Assembly (NCBI RefSeq): GCF_025398275.1
Contig: NZ_JAODOR010000004.1
Coordinates: 248,001-312,000, forward strand
Reading direction: 5' to 3'
From: Microbacterium memoriense
GTDB lineage: Bacteria > Actinomycetota > Actinomycetes > Actinomycetales > Microbacteriaceae
Length of the DNA stretch: 64,000 nucleotides
The stretch's first letter is position 1. Each line of letters opens with the position of its first letter. This document shows positions 34,503-43,788 of the stretch, one piece after another. The notes beneath the pieces were generated by a model. It searched no databases, had not been told where the DNA came from, and worked only from the letters and a program-made list of their open reading frames with translations. Position numbers and translations under genes: made by a program.

Positions 34503-35375
34503 ATGGCGGAGAATCCCTGGTCGCTCGGTCGCGCGCTACGCGGCATGTTCGTCAAACCCACGATCGATGAGACCACGTGGGAGGACCTCGAGACGGCTCT
34601 GCTGACGGCGGATTTCGGTCCCGAGATCACCGAGCGCCTCATCGATGAGTTGCACGAGAAAGTCGACCGGTACCGGACGACGGACCCTCGGGACTTGCAG
34701 CGCATGCTCAAGGAGACGCTCGAAGAGCACTTCGCGAAGTTCGACACGACACTCCGATTGACCGAACGGCCCGCTGTCGTGCTCGTCGTCGGCGTCAACG
34801 GCGTCGGCAAGACGACGACGATCGGCAAATTCGCCAACTACCTCAAGCGGTTCGGACGCACCGTCGTCGTCGGCGCGGCCGACACGTTCCGCGCGGCCGC
34901 TGTCGATCAGCTGGCCACCTGGGCGGAGCGCGGCGGCGCGACGATCGTCCGACCCCAGCACGAGGGTCAGGACCCGGCATCCGTCGCTTATCAGACGATC
35001 GACTACGCCAAGGAGCACGGCATCGAGATCGTGCTCGTCGACACGGCCGGGCGTCTCCACACCAAGGCCGGACTGATGGATGAGCTCACCAAGATCCGCC
35101 GGGTGATCGAGAAGCAGGCGCCGATCAGCGAGGTTCTTCTCGTCCTCGACGCGACCACGGGGCAGAACGGCGTCATGCAGGCCTCGGCCTTCCTCGAGCA
35201 CGCCGGCGTCACGGGGCTCGTGATCACGAAGCTGGATGGCTCGGCCAAGGGCGGGTTCGTTCTCGCCGTGCAGGAGCGCACGGGGATCCCCGTGAAGCTT
35301 CTCGGTCAGGGCGAAGGCATCGGCGATCTCACCGGTTTCACCCCGCACGTCTTCGTCTCAGCGCTCGTGGACTGA
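34503..35375 (+). CDS. ftsY: signal recognition particle receptor FtsY
   Basis: The 290-residue SRP GTPase docks Ffh-bound ribosomes at the membrane. The N domain (about 1-85) is followed by a G domain with G1 GVNGVGKTT at 97-105, DTFRAAA, DTAGRL and TKLDGSAKGG. It is short because the acidic A domain of E. coli FtsY is absent, as is common in small actinobacterial forms that keep only the NG core and an amphipathic start. The ATG lies exactly six bases after TAGGCT (34491-34496), predicting a leaderless mRNA. ffh lies 3 kb downstream. Confidence 0.95.
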   Translation: MAENPWSLGRALRGMFVKPTIDETTWEDLETALLTADFGPEITERLIDELHEKVDRYRTTDPRDLQRMLKETLEEHFAKFDTTLRLTERPAVVLVVGVNGVGKTTTIGKFANYLKRFGRTVVVGAADTFRAAAVDQLATWAERGGATIVRPQHEGQDPASVAYQTIDYAKEHGIEIVLVDTAGRLHTKAGLMDELTKIRRVIEKQAPISEVLLVLDATTGQNGVMQASAFLEHAGVTGLVITKLDGSAKGGFVLAVQERTGIPVKLLGQGEGIGDLTGFTPHVFVSALVD

Positions 35376-35431
35376 CACGCCGACACGCCGTCGGGGTCGC
35401 GAAGCGGCGGCGGTGCTGGTTTCATGGGCGT

Positions 35432-35932
35432 ATGGCGATCGAGCACGACTACTTCGGACTCTTGGAGTCTGGCCCCGACGGGTCGATCTTTTGGTCTGAG
35501 CACGTCGAGCTGGGTGATCAGCACGTCACGATCGATCTCACAGCCCCGGATCAGGACGATGTCTCCGAGGCGGCGCTCGATGTCGCCGCCGCCATGATCT
35601 CGGCGCTCGAAGCGATCGACCTGAAGTCGCGAAACGCCATGGTCACCGAACTCGACGACCGCACGAGTGAAGTGACGGAGTACCTGCTGCAGCAACAGGA
35701 AGCCCTGGGCGAGGAGATCGAGGACGTGCTCGTCGACATCTCCGGCGACGTGCACATCGACATCATCCGCTCGTTGCAGTTGGTGAGCATGACGATCCTC
35801 GCCGACGAACACGGCGGCTCGGATCCCTTCGCGGTGCTCGAGTACGCCCTCGATCCCGATGACACCGACGAAGTGCTGTTGGTGAACCTCACGAGCGACG
35901 GCGACGTGCAATCGGTGACGAGCGCGGACTGA
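35432..35932 (+). CDS. DUF2004 domain protein
   Basis: The 166-residue acidic protein matches the DUF2004 layout: an N-terminal HDYFG...W motif followed by an immunity/SMI1-like alpha-beta fold ending in a negatively charged tail. It is cytosolic, without signal or membrane segments. The family has no established role, although structural relatives include contact-dependent immunity proteins; no toxin neighbour is present here. It is convergent with lipA, with one base between stops. Confidence 0.72.
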   Translation: MAIEHDYFGLLESGPDGSIFWSEHVELGDQHVTIDLTAPDQDDVSEAALDVAAAMISALEAIDLKSRNAMVTELDDRTSEVTEYLLQQQEALGEEIEDVLVDISGDVHIDIIRSLQLVSMTILADEHGGSDPFAVLEYALDPDDTDEVLLVNLTSDGDVQSVTSAD

Positions 35933-35933
35933 G

Positions 35934-36956
35934 TCAGACCGCCTGCGCGAACCCGCGGTCTGCGGATGCAGCCAGGTGCTCGAGGCCCGGCGGGACCACG
36001 CCACCTCTCGAGGCCACCGACTGGGCCCACAGGCGACCCGCACGGTACGACGAGCGGACGAGCGGGCCGGCCAGGACGCCCAAGAAGCCGATCCGCTCGG
36101 CCTCCTCTTTGAAGGCGACGAACTCGTCGGGCTTGACCCACCGGGCCACCGGAAGGTGTCGGGGCGTCGGCCGCAGGTACTGGGTGATCGTGACGATGTC
36201 CGTGCCGGCGTCGTGCAGATCCTGCAACGCGTGGACGACCTCTTCGGGCTCTTCACCCATCCCGAGGATCAGGTTCGACTTCGTGATGAGCCCCGCATCC
36301 CGCGCCTGCGTGAGGACACTCAGTGAGCGCTCGTAGCGAAACGCCGGGCGGATGCGCCTGAAGATGCGGGGTACCGTCTCGATGTTGTGCGCGAAGACCT
36401 CCGGCCGGGCATCGAAGACCTCGTTCAGCAGGTCTGGCTCGCCGTTGAAATCCGTGGCGAGCAGTTCGACACCTGTGCCCGGGTTCGCGGCGTGGATCTG
36501 CCGGATCGTCTCGGCGTTCAGCCACGCCCCGCCGTCGGGCAGGTCATCTCGTGCCACGCAGGTCACGGTCGCGTAGCGCAACTGCATGCGTCGCACGCTG
36601 TCGGCGACGCGTCGCGGCTCGTCCGTGTCGTAGGCGGCGGGTTTGCCCGTGTCGATCTGGCAGAAATCGCAGCGGCGTGTGCACTGGGAGCCACCGATCA
36701 AGAATGTCGCTTCGCGGTCCTCCCAGCACTCGTAGATGTTCGGACATCCCGCCTCCTGACACACGGTGTGCAGGTCCTCGCCCTTCACGAGCGAGTGGAG
36801 CGCCTGGTAGTCCGGCCCCATCTTCGCCCGGGTCTTGATCCACTCCGGTTTGCGCTCGATCGGTGTCTGGGCGTTGCGCACCTCGAGCCGCAGGAGTTTG
36901 CGACCGTCGGGTCCGCCGGCGGGCGGAGCGGATGCCGATGAGCCGCAGGCGCTCAT
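35934..36956 (-). CDS. lipA: lipoyl synthase
   Basis: The 340-residue radical-SAM enzyme inserts two sulfurs into octanoyl groups on lipoyl domains. The auxiliary [4Fe-4S] cluster is held by C66, C71 and C77 and the radical-SAM cluster by C92, C96 and C99 (CTRRCDFC). The C-terminal RSSYRAG serine ligand is present. It overlaps lipB by four bases, so the octanoyl transferase and the synthase are made together. Confidence 0.96.
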   Translation of the reverse strand: MSACGSSASAPPAGGPDGRKLLRLEVRNAQTPIERKPEWIKTRAKMGPDYQALHSLVKGEDLHTVCQEAGCPNIYECWEDREATFLIGGSQCTRRCDFCQIDTGKPAAYDTDEPRRVADSVRRMQLRYATVTCVARDDLPDGGAWLNAETIRQIHAANPGTGVELLATDFNGEPDLLNEVFDARPEVFAHNIETVPRIFRRIRPAFRYERSLSVLTQARDAGLITKSNLILGMGEEPEEVVHALQDLHDAGTDIVTITQYLRPTPRHLPVARWVKPDEFVAFKEEAERIGFLGVLAGPLVRSSYRAGRLWAQSVASRGGVVPPGLEHLAASADRGFAQAV

Positions 36957-37603
36957 GCCGCCACCTCACCGGTGACCGTGGCGAAGTCCGCGGCGAACGC
37001 CGCCGCGACGCGGGGGAGGACGTCGGCGGGCGTGAGGTCGGCGCCGACGACCTCGCTCACGGTCGTGACGCCGGCATCGGCGATCCCGCAGGGAACGATC
37101 TGCCCGAACGGGAGGAGGGAGTTGTCGCAGTTCAGCGCGAATCCGTGCATCGTGACGCCGCGTTGGACGCGAACCCCGATCGCGGCGATCTTGTCTTCGC
37201 GGAGCGGCCGCCGCACCCAGACGCCGCTGCGTCCCTCGACGCGATAGGCGGTGATGTCGTAGCTGCCGAGGACGTCGATCAGGATGCCTTCGATCCGCCG
37301 CACGTGGGCGACGACATCGACGGGTTCGTGAAGACGCACGAGCGGATACCCCACGAGCTGTCCGGGGCCGTGCCAGGTGATCTTGCCCCCGCGGTCGACA
37401 TCGACGACGGGAGTGCCGTCGGTCGGGCGCTCGTGGCGAGCCGTACGCGCTCCGGCCGTGAACACCGACTCATGCTCGAGGAGCAGAAGTGTGTCGTCGC
37501 GCTCTCCGGCGACGATCTCGGCGTGCAGGCGGCGCTGGAGGTTCCAGCCCTCCTGGTAGGGGATGAGATGAGGGGTGAGCCCCACGATCTGGATATCCAG
37601 CAT
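36953..37603 (-). CDS. lipB: octanoyl-[acyl-carrier-protein]:protein N-octanoyltransferase
   Basis: The 216-residue enzyme moves octanoate from ACP to lipoyl domains for LipA. Visible are the N-terminal [11 protein letters not shown] substrate loop, [17 protein letters not shown], and the catalytic cysteine in VPCGI together with the conserved lysine in KIAAIGV. It starts 81 bases from the divergent tetR gene, whose operator-like dyad lies in between. Confidence 0.95.
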   Translation of the reverse strand: MLDIQIVGLTPHLIPYQEGWNLQRRLHAEIVAGERDDTLLLLEHESVFTAGARTARHERPTDGTPVVDVDRGGKITWHGPGQLVGYPLVRLHEPVDVVAHVRRIEGILIDVLGSYDITAYRVEGRSGVWVRRPLREDKIAAIGVRVQRGVTMHGFALNCDNSLLPFGQIVPCGIADAGVTTVSEVVGADLTPADVLPRVAAAFAADFATVTGEVAA

Positions 37604-37641
37604 CCGTCACTTCACTTTCGATTCGCGTGCGAAATCCGCCC

Positions 37642-37678
37642 TTGTTGGATCGCGTCCAACAATACCGCTCGCTACGAT
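37642..37678 (+). promoter_or_regulatory. TetR-type operator and leaderless promoter of the tetR gene
   Basis: A perfect 8-bp dyad, TTGTTGGA-TCGCG-TCCAACAA (37642-37662), covers the -35 region. The -10 TACGAT (37673-37678) ends six bases before the GTG start. The regulator next door probably binds here and represses itself; the divergent lipBA promoter could be affected too. Confidence 0.6.
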
Positions 37679-37684
37679 GCGAGA

Positions 37685-38314
37685 GTGAGCACCGGTCGTC
37701 CTAAGTCGTCGTCGCGTGAAACCTTGGCCGAGGCCGCATGCGAGCTGTTCCTCGAGCAGGGTTACGCGGCGACCTCGGTGGCCGACATCGCGCTGCGCGC
37801 GGGAGTGAGTCGATCGAGTTTCTTCAACTACTTCTCCTCGAAGTCGGATGTGATCTGGGGCGGGTTCGACACGCGGGCCCAGAGCGCGCGTGACGCGATC
37901 GCCGGCAGCGCGGATCCGATCGGCGCGCTGCGCGGCATCGCGGTCGGATTCGCGCCGGACAGCCTCGCGCTCGCCATCACACATGCCGACGCGATGGGGC
38001 TCACTCACGATCTCGACGCCGAGCGCGCACTCCGGCAGGCCCTCCTCGGCCGTGCGGTGAGTGACCGCCTGGTTGCGCAGGGACGGTCGCGTCTGGTCGC
38101 AGACGTGCGTGGTGCGGCGGCGGGCGGTGCGGTCCTCGCCGCAGTCTGGGCATGGTCGGCGGCGGGTCCGGCACGCGCCGAGATGGGTTCTTTCCTCGAC
38201 GACGCCCTCGCCATCGCCGACCCGAAAGGGGAGACACGCGGACCAGTGGCGCCCGGCTCGGCAGATAGAATCGGGGGATCATGGCGACTTTCGGCACACT
38301 CAGCGATCGGCTGA
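37685..38314 (+). CDS. TetR/AcrR-family transcriptional regulator
   Basis: The 209-residue protein has an N-terminal TetR helix-turn-helix (about 10-57), with AACELFLEQGYAATSVADIALRAGVS followed by SFFNYFSSKSDVIW. The C-terminal ligand domain is helical and not assignable to a subfamily. The GTG start is exactly six bases after TACGAT. The frame overlaps the start of ffh by 34 bases, and its last residues come from the ffh promoter region, suggesting a C-terminal extension rather than a conserved end. Ligand and targets beyond the adjacent dyad are unknown. Confidence 0.85.
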   Translation: MSTGRPKSSSRETLAEAACELFLEQGYAATSVADIALRAGVSRSSFFNYFSSKSDVIWGGFDTRAQSARDAIAGSADPIGALRGIAVGFAPDSLALAITHADAMGLTHDLDAERALRQALLGRAVSDRLVAQGRSRLVADVRGAAAGGAVLAAVWAWSAAGPARAEMGSFLDDALAIADPKGETRGPVAPGSADRIGGSWRLSAHSAIG

Positions 38315-39837
38315 CAGAGACCTTCCGCAACCTCCGCACCAAGGGCAAGCTCACGCCTGCCGATGTGGACGGGACCGTTCGCGAGATTCGCCGCGCACTT
38401 CTCGACGCCGACGTCGCGCTCGTGGTCGTCAAAGAGTTCACCGGCAAGGTGCGCGAACGCGCACTCGGCGACGAGGTCAACAAAGCCCTCAACCCCGCCC
38501 AGCAGGTCGTGCAGATCGTCAACGAAGAACTCGTCGCGATCCTCGGCGGCCAGCAGCGCCGGTTGCAGTTCGCCAAGACTGCCCCGACCGTGATCATGCT
38601 CGCCGGTCTCCAGGGCTCCGGAAAGACGACGTTCGCCGGAAAGCTTGCCAAGCAACTCGAGAAGGAAGGCCACACGCCGCTCCTGGTGGCCGCCGACTTG
38701 CAACGCCCGAACGCCGTCAACCAGCTCCAGGTGGTCGCCCAGCAAGCCGGAGCCGCCGTGTACGCGCCCGAACCCGGCAACGGCGTCGGTGACCCCGTGC
38801 GCGTCGCGCGCGACGGCGTCGAGACCGCTCGCCGTCAGCAGCATGACGTCGTGATCATCGACACCGCCGGGCGACTGGGCGTCGATGCCGAGCTGATGAA
38901 GCAGGCATCGAACATCCGCACGGCCGTCGACCCGGACGAAGTGCTGTTCGTCATCGACGCGATGAGCGGACAGGACGCCGTCAACACGGCGAAGGCTTTC
39001 CAGGAGGGCGTCGATTTCACCGGTGTCGTGCTCTCCAAGCTCGACGGCGATTCCAAGGGTGGCGCCGCGCTGTCGGTGACCAGCATCACCGGACGCCCGA
39101 TCATCTACGCGTCCACGGGCGAGGGCCTCGATGATCTCGAAGCGTTCCATCCCGACCGGATGGCGAGCCGGATCCTGGATCTCGGTGACATCCTCACCCT
39201 GATCGAGCAGGCTCAGACCGCGTTCGACGAAGCCGAAGCCATGAAAATGGCGGAAAAGCTCGCGACCGAGCAGTTCACCCTCGAAGACTTCCTCGACCAG
39301 CTTCAGCAGATGAAGAAGATGGGCTCGATGAAGAAGATGCTCGGGATGCTTCCCGGCATGGGTCAGATGAAGCAGCAGCTCGACAACTTCGACGACAAGG
39401 AAATCGACCGTACCGAAGCGATCATCCGCTCGATGACCGTGGCCGAACGGCGCAATCCCAAGGTACTCAACGGGTCACGGCGACTTCGAATCGCGCGTGG
39501 CTCGGGCATGACTGTGACGGATGTCAACCAGCTCGTCCAGCGATTCGACCAGGCAGCCAAGATGATGAAGACCGTGGCCCGCGGCGGAGTGCCCAACATT
39601 CCCGGAATGGGACCGATGGGCGGCAAGCCCGGCGCGTCGGCCAAGCGCGGCGGCAAGCAGAAGGCCAAGAGCGCGGGGTCACGCTCCGGCAACCCGGCCA
39701 AGCGCGCGGCAGAGAACGCCGGGATCGCAGCGACCGCGTCGGCGCCCACGGGATCCGGGTTCGGCCTCGGCGGGGCGGCGGCCGAGCCGACGGCCGAGGA
39801 CCTGGCGCAGATCCAGAAGCTGTTCGGCAAGAGCTGA
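38281..39837 (+). CDS. ffh: signal recognition particle protein Ffh
   Basis: The 518-residue GTPase binds signal peptides together with 4.5S RNA and docks on FtsY. The NG domain has GLQGSGKTT, DTAGRLGVD and SKLDGDSKGG. The M domain is methionine-rich, with MKKMGSMKKMLGMLPGMGQMKQ and the RNA-binding SGM region (ARGSGMTVTDVNQL). A basic A/G/K tail follows. The ATG lies nine bases after TAGAAT with GGGGGA between, placing it in the near-leaderless class described in the findings. Confidence 0.96.
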   Translation: MATFGTLSDRLTETFRNLRTKGKLTPADVDGTVREIRRALLDADVALVVVKEFTGKVRERALGDEVNKALNPAQQVVQIVNEELVAILGGQQRRLQFAKTAPTVIMLAGLQGSGKTTFAGKLAKQLEKEGHTPLLVAADLQRPNAVNQLQVVAQQAGAAVYAPEPGNGVGDPVRVARDGVETARRQQHDVVIIDTAGRLGVDAELMKQASNIRTAVDPDEVLFVIDAMSGQDAVNTAKAFQEGVDFTGVVLSKLDGDSKGGAALSVTSITGRPIIYASTGEGLDDLEAFHPDRMASRILDLGDILTLIEQAQTAFDEAEAMKMAEKLATEQFTLEDFLDQLQQMKKMGSMKKMLGMLPGMGQMKQQLDNFDDKEIDRTEAIIRSMTVAERRNPKVLNGSRRLRIARGSGMTVTDVNQLVQRFDQAAKMMKTVARGGVPNIPGMGPMGGKPGASAKRGGKQKAKSAGSRSGNPAKRAAENAGIAATASAPTGSGFGLGGAAAEPTAEDLAQIQKLFGKS

Positions 39838-39850
39838 GCGTCTGCCCGCG

Positions 39851-41014
39851 TCAGCTGCGGAGCGATGCGAGGTGGTCGCGCAGCGTGGGGCCGGCGCGGA
39901 ACTCGCGGATGAGATGTTGCACGACGGCACGGAGATCCCCGTCCGCGTCTTCGGCGACCCGTATCTGACGGCTCGAACTCGCCCCGCGCGAGATGATCGT
40001 GCCGACTTCGTCGAACTCGCGTGAGCAGTGCAGCTCCGCCGCGACCGGCGCGAGGGCGATGAGCGTTTCGCGAAGGTGCTCGTCGACCGGGCGCTGCGTG
40101 CCGTCGCGGTCGACGATGACGCGCGCCTCCAGCCCGTAGCGCGCCGCACGCCACTTGTTCTCCCGGACGAACCACGGCTGCAGTGAGGGCAACTCGCGGC
40201 CGGCATCGAGCTCACGGGAGAAGTGCTCCACCAGCACCTGGACGAGCGCGGCCACGGCGGCCATCTCCGGAAGAGTCGACATCCCGTCGCACGCGCGGAC
40301 TTCGATCGTTCCCCAGCGGGGCGCCGGTCGGATGTCCCAGCGCACTTCGGTCGAGTCGTCGAGCACGCCCGTGCGCACGAGATCCTCGAGATACGACTCG
40401 TACTGCGACCAATCGGTCAGCGGCCAGGGGAGTCCCGCGGTCGGGAGCTGCTGGAAGACGAGCGCGCGATTGGACGCGTATCCGGTTCGCTCACCCGCCC
40501 AGAACGGACTCGATGCGGAGAGCGCCTGCAGATGCGGAAGATAGACCGCGAGGGCGTTGATGATCGGGAAGACCTTGTTCACGTCATCCACGCCGATATG
40601 CACATGGATGCCCCAGATCATCATGTTGCGACCCCACCACTGGGTGCGCTCGATGAGCTTGTGATAGCGGGTCTTGTCCGTGACCTGCTGCTCGTACCAC
40701 TGCGCGAACGGATGACTGCCGGCACAGAGAAGCTCGACACCGAGTGGATCGGTGATCGTGCGCACGTGCGCGATCGCGTCCGCGATATCGTCGACGACCG
40801 CGGCGACGGTGTCGCCGATCCCGCTCGTGACTTCGATCGTGTTGGTCAGCAGCTCACCGGTGATCGTGTAGCGCTCCAGCGCGTCACGCTCCTCCAGAGC
40901 CGCGAGGATCTCGGGTGCGCGGGGGACCAGATCGCCGGTCTTCCCGTCGGCCAACATGAGTTCCCATTCCAGCCCGACGGACGAGCGGGCGGATGTGGCG
41001 AACGGCTCCGTCAT
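39851..41014 (-). CDS. glutamate-cysteine ligase family 2 (YbdK-type carboxylate-amine ligase)
   Basis: The 387-residue protein belongs to the GCS2 family: VGLEWELMLAD at the N-terminus, the WWGRNMMIWGIHVHIGVDD metal/ATP block and RWDIRPAPRWGTIEVR. E. coli YbdK has weak gamma-glutamylcysteine ligase activity. Actinobacteria normally use mycothiol, and no gshB is adjacent, so glutathione synthesis is not implied. The ATG at 41014 (MTEPFATSARSS) is preferred over an extension reaching into the rpsP promoter. Confidence 0.85.
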   Translation of the reverse strand: MTEPFATSARSSVGLEWELMLADGKTGDLVPRAPEILAALEERDALERYTITGELLTNTIEVTSGIGDTVAAVVDDIADAIAHVRTITDPLGVELLCAGSHPFAQWYEQQVTDKTRYHKLIERTQWWGRNMMIWGIHVHIGVDDVNKVFPIINALAVYLPHLQALSASSPFWAGERTGYASNRALVFQQLPTAGLPWPLTDWSQYESYLEDLVRTGVLDDSTEVRWDIRPAPRWGTIEVRACDGMSTLPEMAAVAALVQVLVEHFSRELDAGRELPSLQPWFVRENKWRAARYGLEARVIVDRDGTQRPVDEHLRETLIALAPVAAELHCSREFDEVGTIISRGASSSRQIRVAEDADGDLRAVVQHLIREFRAGPTLRDHLASLRS

Positions 41015-41044
41015 CCGCACAGTCTGACACGCGAACGGCTGTGG

Positions 41045-41074
41045 TTCGCGGCATGGCCCATGATCTGGCAAAAT
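41045..41074 (+). promoter_or_regulatory. promoter of the rpsP operon
   Basis: TGGCAAAATAGAC (41066-41078) contains a CAAAAT -10 with an upstream TGG. A poor -35 (TTCGCG, 41045-41050) lies 18 bases before. It matches the tRNA-Glu and rplS promoters. Confidence 0.5.
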
Positions 41075-41199
41075 AGACGGTTGGACCACTTGCTCGACCC
41101 TCTAATCCCGCAAGAATGTCCATCACAGAGCTCCCGCCGGGTGTGCACCCCACAGCCCAGGCGACGTTCATCAACTCACAACAGCACTCAAGGAGAATT

Positions 41200-41628
41200 G
41201 TGGCTGTCAAGATTCGTCTCAAGCGCCTCGGCAAGATCCGCGCGCCCTACTACCGCATCGTCGTCGCCGACTCGCGCACCAAGCGCGACGGTCGCGTGAT
41301 CGAAGAGATCGGCAAGTACCACCCGACCGAGGAGCCCTCGTTCATCGAGGTCGACTCCGAGCGTGCGCAGTACTGGCTCTCGGTCGGCGCTCAGCCCACC
41401 GAGCAGGTCGCTGCGCTCCTCAAGCTCACGGGCGACTGGGGCAAGTTCCAGGGCGATGCCAACGCCGTCTCGACCGTCAAGGTCAAGGCTGCCAAGGAGG
41501 AGTTCCAGGTCGACACGGCCAAGAAGTCCGTCGTCAAGCCCAAGGTCGAGAAGAAGGCTGAGGAGCCCGCTGCTCCCGCCGCCGACGCAGCCGAGGCGCC
41601 CGCCGCCGACGCCACGGACGCCGAGTAA
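41200..41628 (+). CDS. rpsP: 30S ribosomal protein S16
   Basis: The 142-residue protein has the S16 core ([26 protein letters not shown]) and an alanine/lysine-rich C-terminal extension of about 60 residues, common in actinobacteria. The GTG at 41200 has AAGGAGA at 41190-41196. It heads the conserved rpsP-khpA-rimM-trmD operon for ribosome assembly. Confidence 0.96.
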   Translation: MAVKIRLKRLGKIRAPYYRIVVADSRTKRDGRVIEEIGKYHPTEEPSFIEVDSERAQYWLSVGAQPTEQVAALLKLTGDWGKFQGDANAVSTVKVKAAKEEFQVDTAKKSVVKPKVEKKAEEPAAPAADAAEAPAADATDAE

Positions 41629-41633
41629 TCACG

Positions 41634-41864
41634 GTGCTGGCCGCCGCGCTCGAGCACATCGTCAAGGGGATCGTCGATCACCCGGATGATGTCGCCATCC
41701 GTTCTTCCACGTCACCCCGCGGTGACGTCCTCGAGGTGCGTGTGCACCCCGATGACCGTGGACGGGTGATCGGGCGCGGCGGACGCACTGCCAAGGCGCT
41801 GCGCACCCTGGTGTCGGCCCTTGCCGACGGTGCGCGCGTGCGCGTCGACGTCGCGGATGACTGA
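41634..41864 (+). CDS. khpA: KH-domain RNA-binding protein (KhpA/YlqC)
   Basis: The 76-residue single KH domain protein shows the GxxG loop as GRGGRTAK (about residues 47-54). KhpA with KhpB binds RNA and affects division and ribosome-related RNAs in other Gram-positives. It lies five bases after rpsP and overlaps rimM if the first ATG of rimM is used. Confidence 0.92.
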   Translation: MLAAALEHIVKGIVDHPDDVAIRSSTSPRGDVLEVRVHPDDRGRVIGRGGRTAKALRTLVSALADGARVRVDVADD

Positions 41865-42456
41865 GATGGCCGCCGAACCTGCGCGCACACAGCTGCGCGT
41901 CGGGCGCCTCGTGAAGGCCCATGGCCTCAAGGGTGCGCTCAAGCTCGAGCTCTACACCGACGATCCGGACGGACGCTTCGTCCCCGGTGCCGTCTTCACC
42001 CTGCAGGTCCCGGAATCTTCGCCCTGGCACGGGAAGACCGTGACCGTGCGCGAGTTCCGTTGGATGAACTCCCACCCCGTGGTCTTCTTCGACGACATCG
42101 AAGACCGTGAGGGCGCTGACACCATCGTGCGTGCAATCCTCTGGGTCGATCAAGATGTCACCGACACCGCTGTCGAAGAGGATGCCTGGTTCGATCACCA
42201 GCTCGTCGGACTCGACGTCATCCGTGATGGCGCTCGCATCGGGCGCATCATCCGCGTCGACCACCTGCCGTCCCAGGACCTCCTCATCGTGGCGCCCACC
42301 GACGGCGAAGGGGAGATCCTCGTGCCGTTCGTTGCGGCGATCGTGCCCGAGGTCGACCCGGCCGCCGGTCATGTCGTGGTCACACCGCCGCCGGGGCTTT
42401 TCGAGGAACTCCCGACCGTCGACGACGGCGAAATGGAAGAGACTCCCGAGGACTGA
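41857..42456 (+). CDS. rimM: ribosome maturation factor RimM
   Basis: The 199-residue protein has the RimM N-terminal barrel ([19 protein letters not shown]) and the PRC-barrel C-terminal half ([11 protein letters not shown]... [16 protein letters not shown]). It assists assembly of the 30S head around S19. The ATG at 41857 (MTEMAAE) overlaps khpA by eight bases; ATG 41866 is equally possible, since neither has a clear ribosome site. trmD starts one base after the stop. Confidence 0.93.
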   Translation: MTEMAAEPARTQLRVGRLVKAHGLKGALKLELYTDDPDGRFVPGAVFTLQVPESSPWHGKTVTVREFRWMNSHPVVFFDDIEDREGADTIVRAILWVDQDVTDTAVEEDAWFDHQLVGLDVIRDGARIGRIIRVDHLPSQDLLIVAPTDGEGEILVPFVAAIVPEVDPAAGHVVVTPPPGLFEELPTVDDGEMEETPED

Positions 42457-42457
42457 C

Positions 42458-43159
42458 GTGCGCATCGACGTCGTCACGATCTTCCCCGCCTTCTTCGACA
42501 TCCTCGATGTCTCACTCCTCGGCAAGGCTCGCGGGGCAGGACTGCTCGATGTCCGTATCCACGATCTGCGCTCCCACACCCATGATCGCCACCGCACGGT
42601 CGATGATTCGCCGTATGGCGGTGGTGCCGGAATGGTGATGAAGCCGGAGCCGTGGGGCGACGTCCTCGACGAGATCGCGGGCGCGGCAGATACCGGCATC
42701 CGCCCGACGATCATCTTCCCCTCACCGGCCGGCGAGGTCTTCACTCAGGCCACGGCGCGCGAGCTGTCGACCCGGAACCATCTCGTGTTCGGCTGTGGGC
42801 GGTACGAGGGGATCGATGAGCGGGTGTTCGCCTACGCGGCGACGCTCGGCGAGGTCCGCCTCGTCAGTCTCGGCGACTACGTCCTCAACGGGGGAGAGGT
42901 CGCGTCGATGGCGATGATCGAGGCGATCGGGCGTCTGGTTCCCGGCGTCGTCGGCAACCCGGAGAGCTTGGTCGAGGAGTCTCACGAAGACGGCCTGCTC
43001 GAGTACCCGTCGTATACGAAGCCCTCGTCCTGGCGTGGCTATGAGGTCCCCGATGTGCTTCTGAGCGGCCACCACGGTCGGGTGGCGCAGTGGCGCAGGG
43101 ACCAGCAGATCGAGCGCACTCGTTTGCGTCGTCCTGATCTGCTCTCCGACCAGATCTGA
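42458..43159 (+). CDS. trmD: tRNA (guanine-N(1)-)-methyltransferase
   Basis: The 233-residue SPOUT methyltransferase makes m1G37 in tRNAs, preventing +1 frameshifting. The trefoil-knot SAM site shows as [13 protein letters not shown] and [11 protein letters not shown], with [11 protein letters not shown] and PDVLLSGHH at the C-terminal side. The GTG at 42458 follows the rimM stop by one base. It is the last core gene before the accessory insertion. Confidence 0.95.
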   Translation: MRIDVVTIFPAFFDILDVSLLGKARGAGLLDVRIHDLRSHTHDRHRTVDDSPYGGGAGMVMKPEPWGDVLDEIAGAADTGIRPTIIFPSPAGEVFTQATARELSTRNHLVFGCGRYEGIDERVFAYAATLGEVRLVSLGDYVLNGGEVASMAMIEAIGRLVPGVVGNPESLVEESHEDGLLEYPSYTKPSSWRGYEVPDVLLSGHHGRVAQWRRDQQIERTRLRRPDLLSDQI

Positions 43160-43478
43160 TCCGCAGTACCGGCAAACGAGCAATATTGCCATCCAATGCA
43201 ACGCGCGAACCTCGATCGCCCGCGCAGTGGGCCTGAGCTCAAGGAGGATGTCGAGGGGACCGAAGCTCTCTGCGCCGCCTCAGATGGGAATCACGCCGCA
43301 GACGGCCAGCCGCTGGGCGCAGTTCTCACAACGCGACAGTGCCGAGTACATCGCCGCACGCACAGATAGCCAATCAAGCCTGACAGGTCAGGCGCCTGCA
43401 CAACGTCTACCGGACCGAGCGCGTCAGTCCTCGTATTGAGGTGCTCGGTCCGGTAGTCGTGGTCACGGTCGGCCGCTG
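43160..43478. other. gene-free stretch after trmD
   Basis: The 319 bases hold no convincing gene. A 70-codon plus-strand frame (43227-43439) exists, but its only strong SD (AAGGAGG, 43241-43247) abuts an internal ATG with no spacing, and its sequence is unrecognised. The stretch contains the terminator at 43407-43456. It may include decayed mobile DNA. Confidence 0.5.
43407..43456. terminator. terminator between trmD and the toxin/immunity-like pair
   Basis: Fourteen-base arms CTACCGGACCGAGC and GCTCGGTCCGGTAG pair perfectly, and an inner CCTC/GAGG stem extends the hairpin. It can stop transcripts from both directions. Confidence 0.75.
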
Positions 43479-43778
43479 TTACGCAGTACCGCTCCCGTCC
43501 AGCGCGTAGCGACCCGAACTGCCGGTGTCGACCTGCTCCATCAGGTGTACGGAAAGGAGTCGAAATGCAGCCACCTCAGCGTCGACCTCTGGCCAGATGA
43601 GACGGCCGCTTTCTCCGAGTGTGCTCAGGCGTGCACCCAAGGACTGGTCGGTAATTGTGAACTCAGCATGTCGATCGGACCCTTCTCCAAAAACCACGAT
43701 CACACCGCGCTCACTGTCAAAGGTGTTGCGATGATCAACCGCCCGCAAGTGATCAATGAATCGCTCCAACGTGCTCAC
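43479..43778 (-). CDS. small acidic hypothetical protein, candidate immunity protein
   Basis: The 99-residue cytosolic protein has no signal peptide and no recognised domain. It looks alpha/beta, with FIDHLRAVDHRN, GVIVVFGEG and a C-terminal helix. GAAGG overlaps the stop codon of the upstream secreted protein and lies seven bases before the GTG, so the two are translated as a unit. Order (secreted protein first, small acidic partner second) and spacing resemble toxin-immunity modules. That role is an inference. Confidence 0.55.
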   Translation of the reverse strand: MSTLERFIDHLRAVDHRNTFDSERGVIVVFGEGSDRHAEFTITDQSLGARLSTLGESGRLIWPEVDAEVAAFRLLSVHLMEQVDTGSSGRYALDGSGTA

Positions 43779-43788
43779 TGAGCGGCCT

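Noticed and set aside
32900..34837. Minus-strand frame of 645 codons opposite smc and ftsY
   Set aside because: It crosses two confirmed genes and shows no domain-like pattern.
39851..41014. Glutathione biosynthesis by the GCS2 ligase
   Set aside because: No glutathione synthetase is adjacent and actinobacteria use mycothiol; the name was limited to the family.
43227..43439. Plus-strand 70-codon frame with an internal AAGGAGG-ATG
   Set aside because: The SD abuts the internal ATG with no spacing, the sequence is unrecognised, and it runs into the terminator stem. A decayed fragment is possible but cannot be supported.
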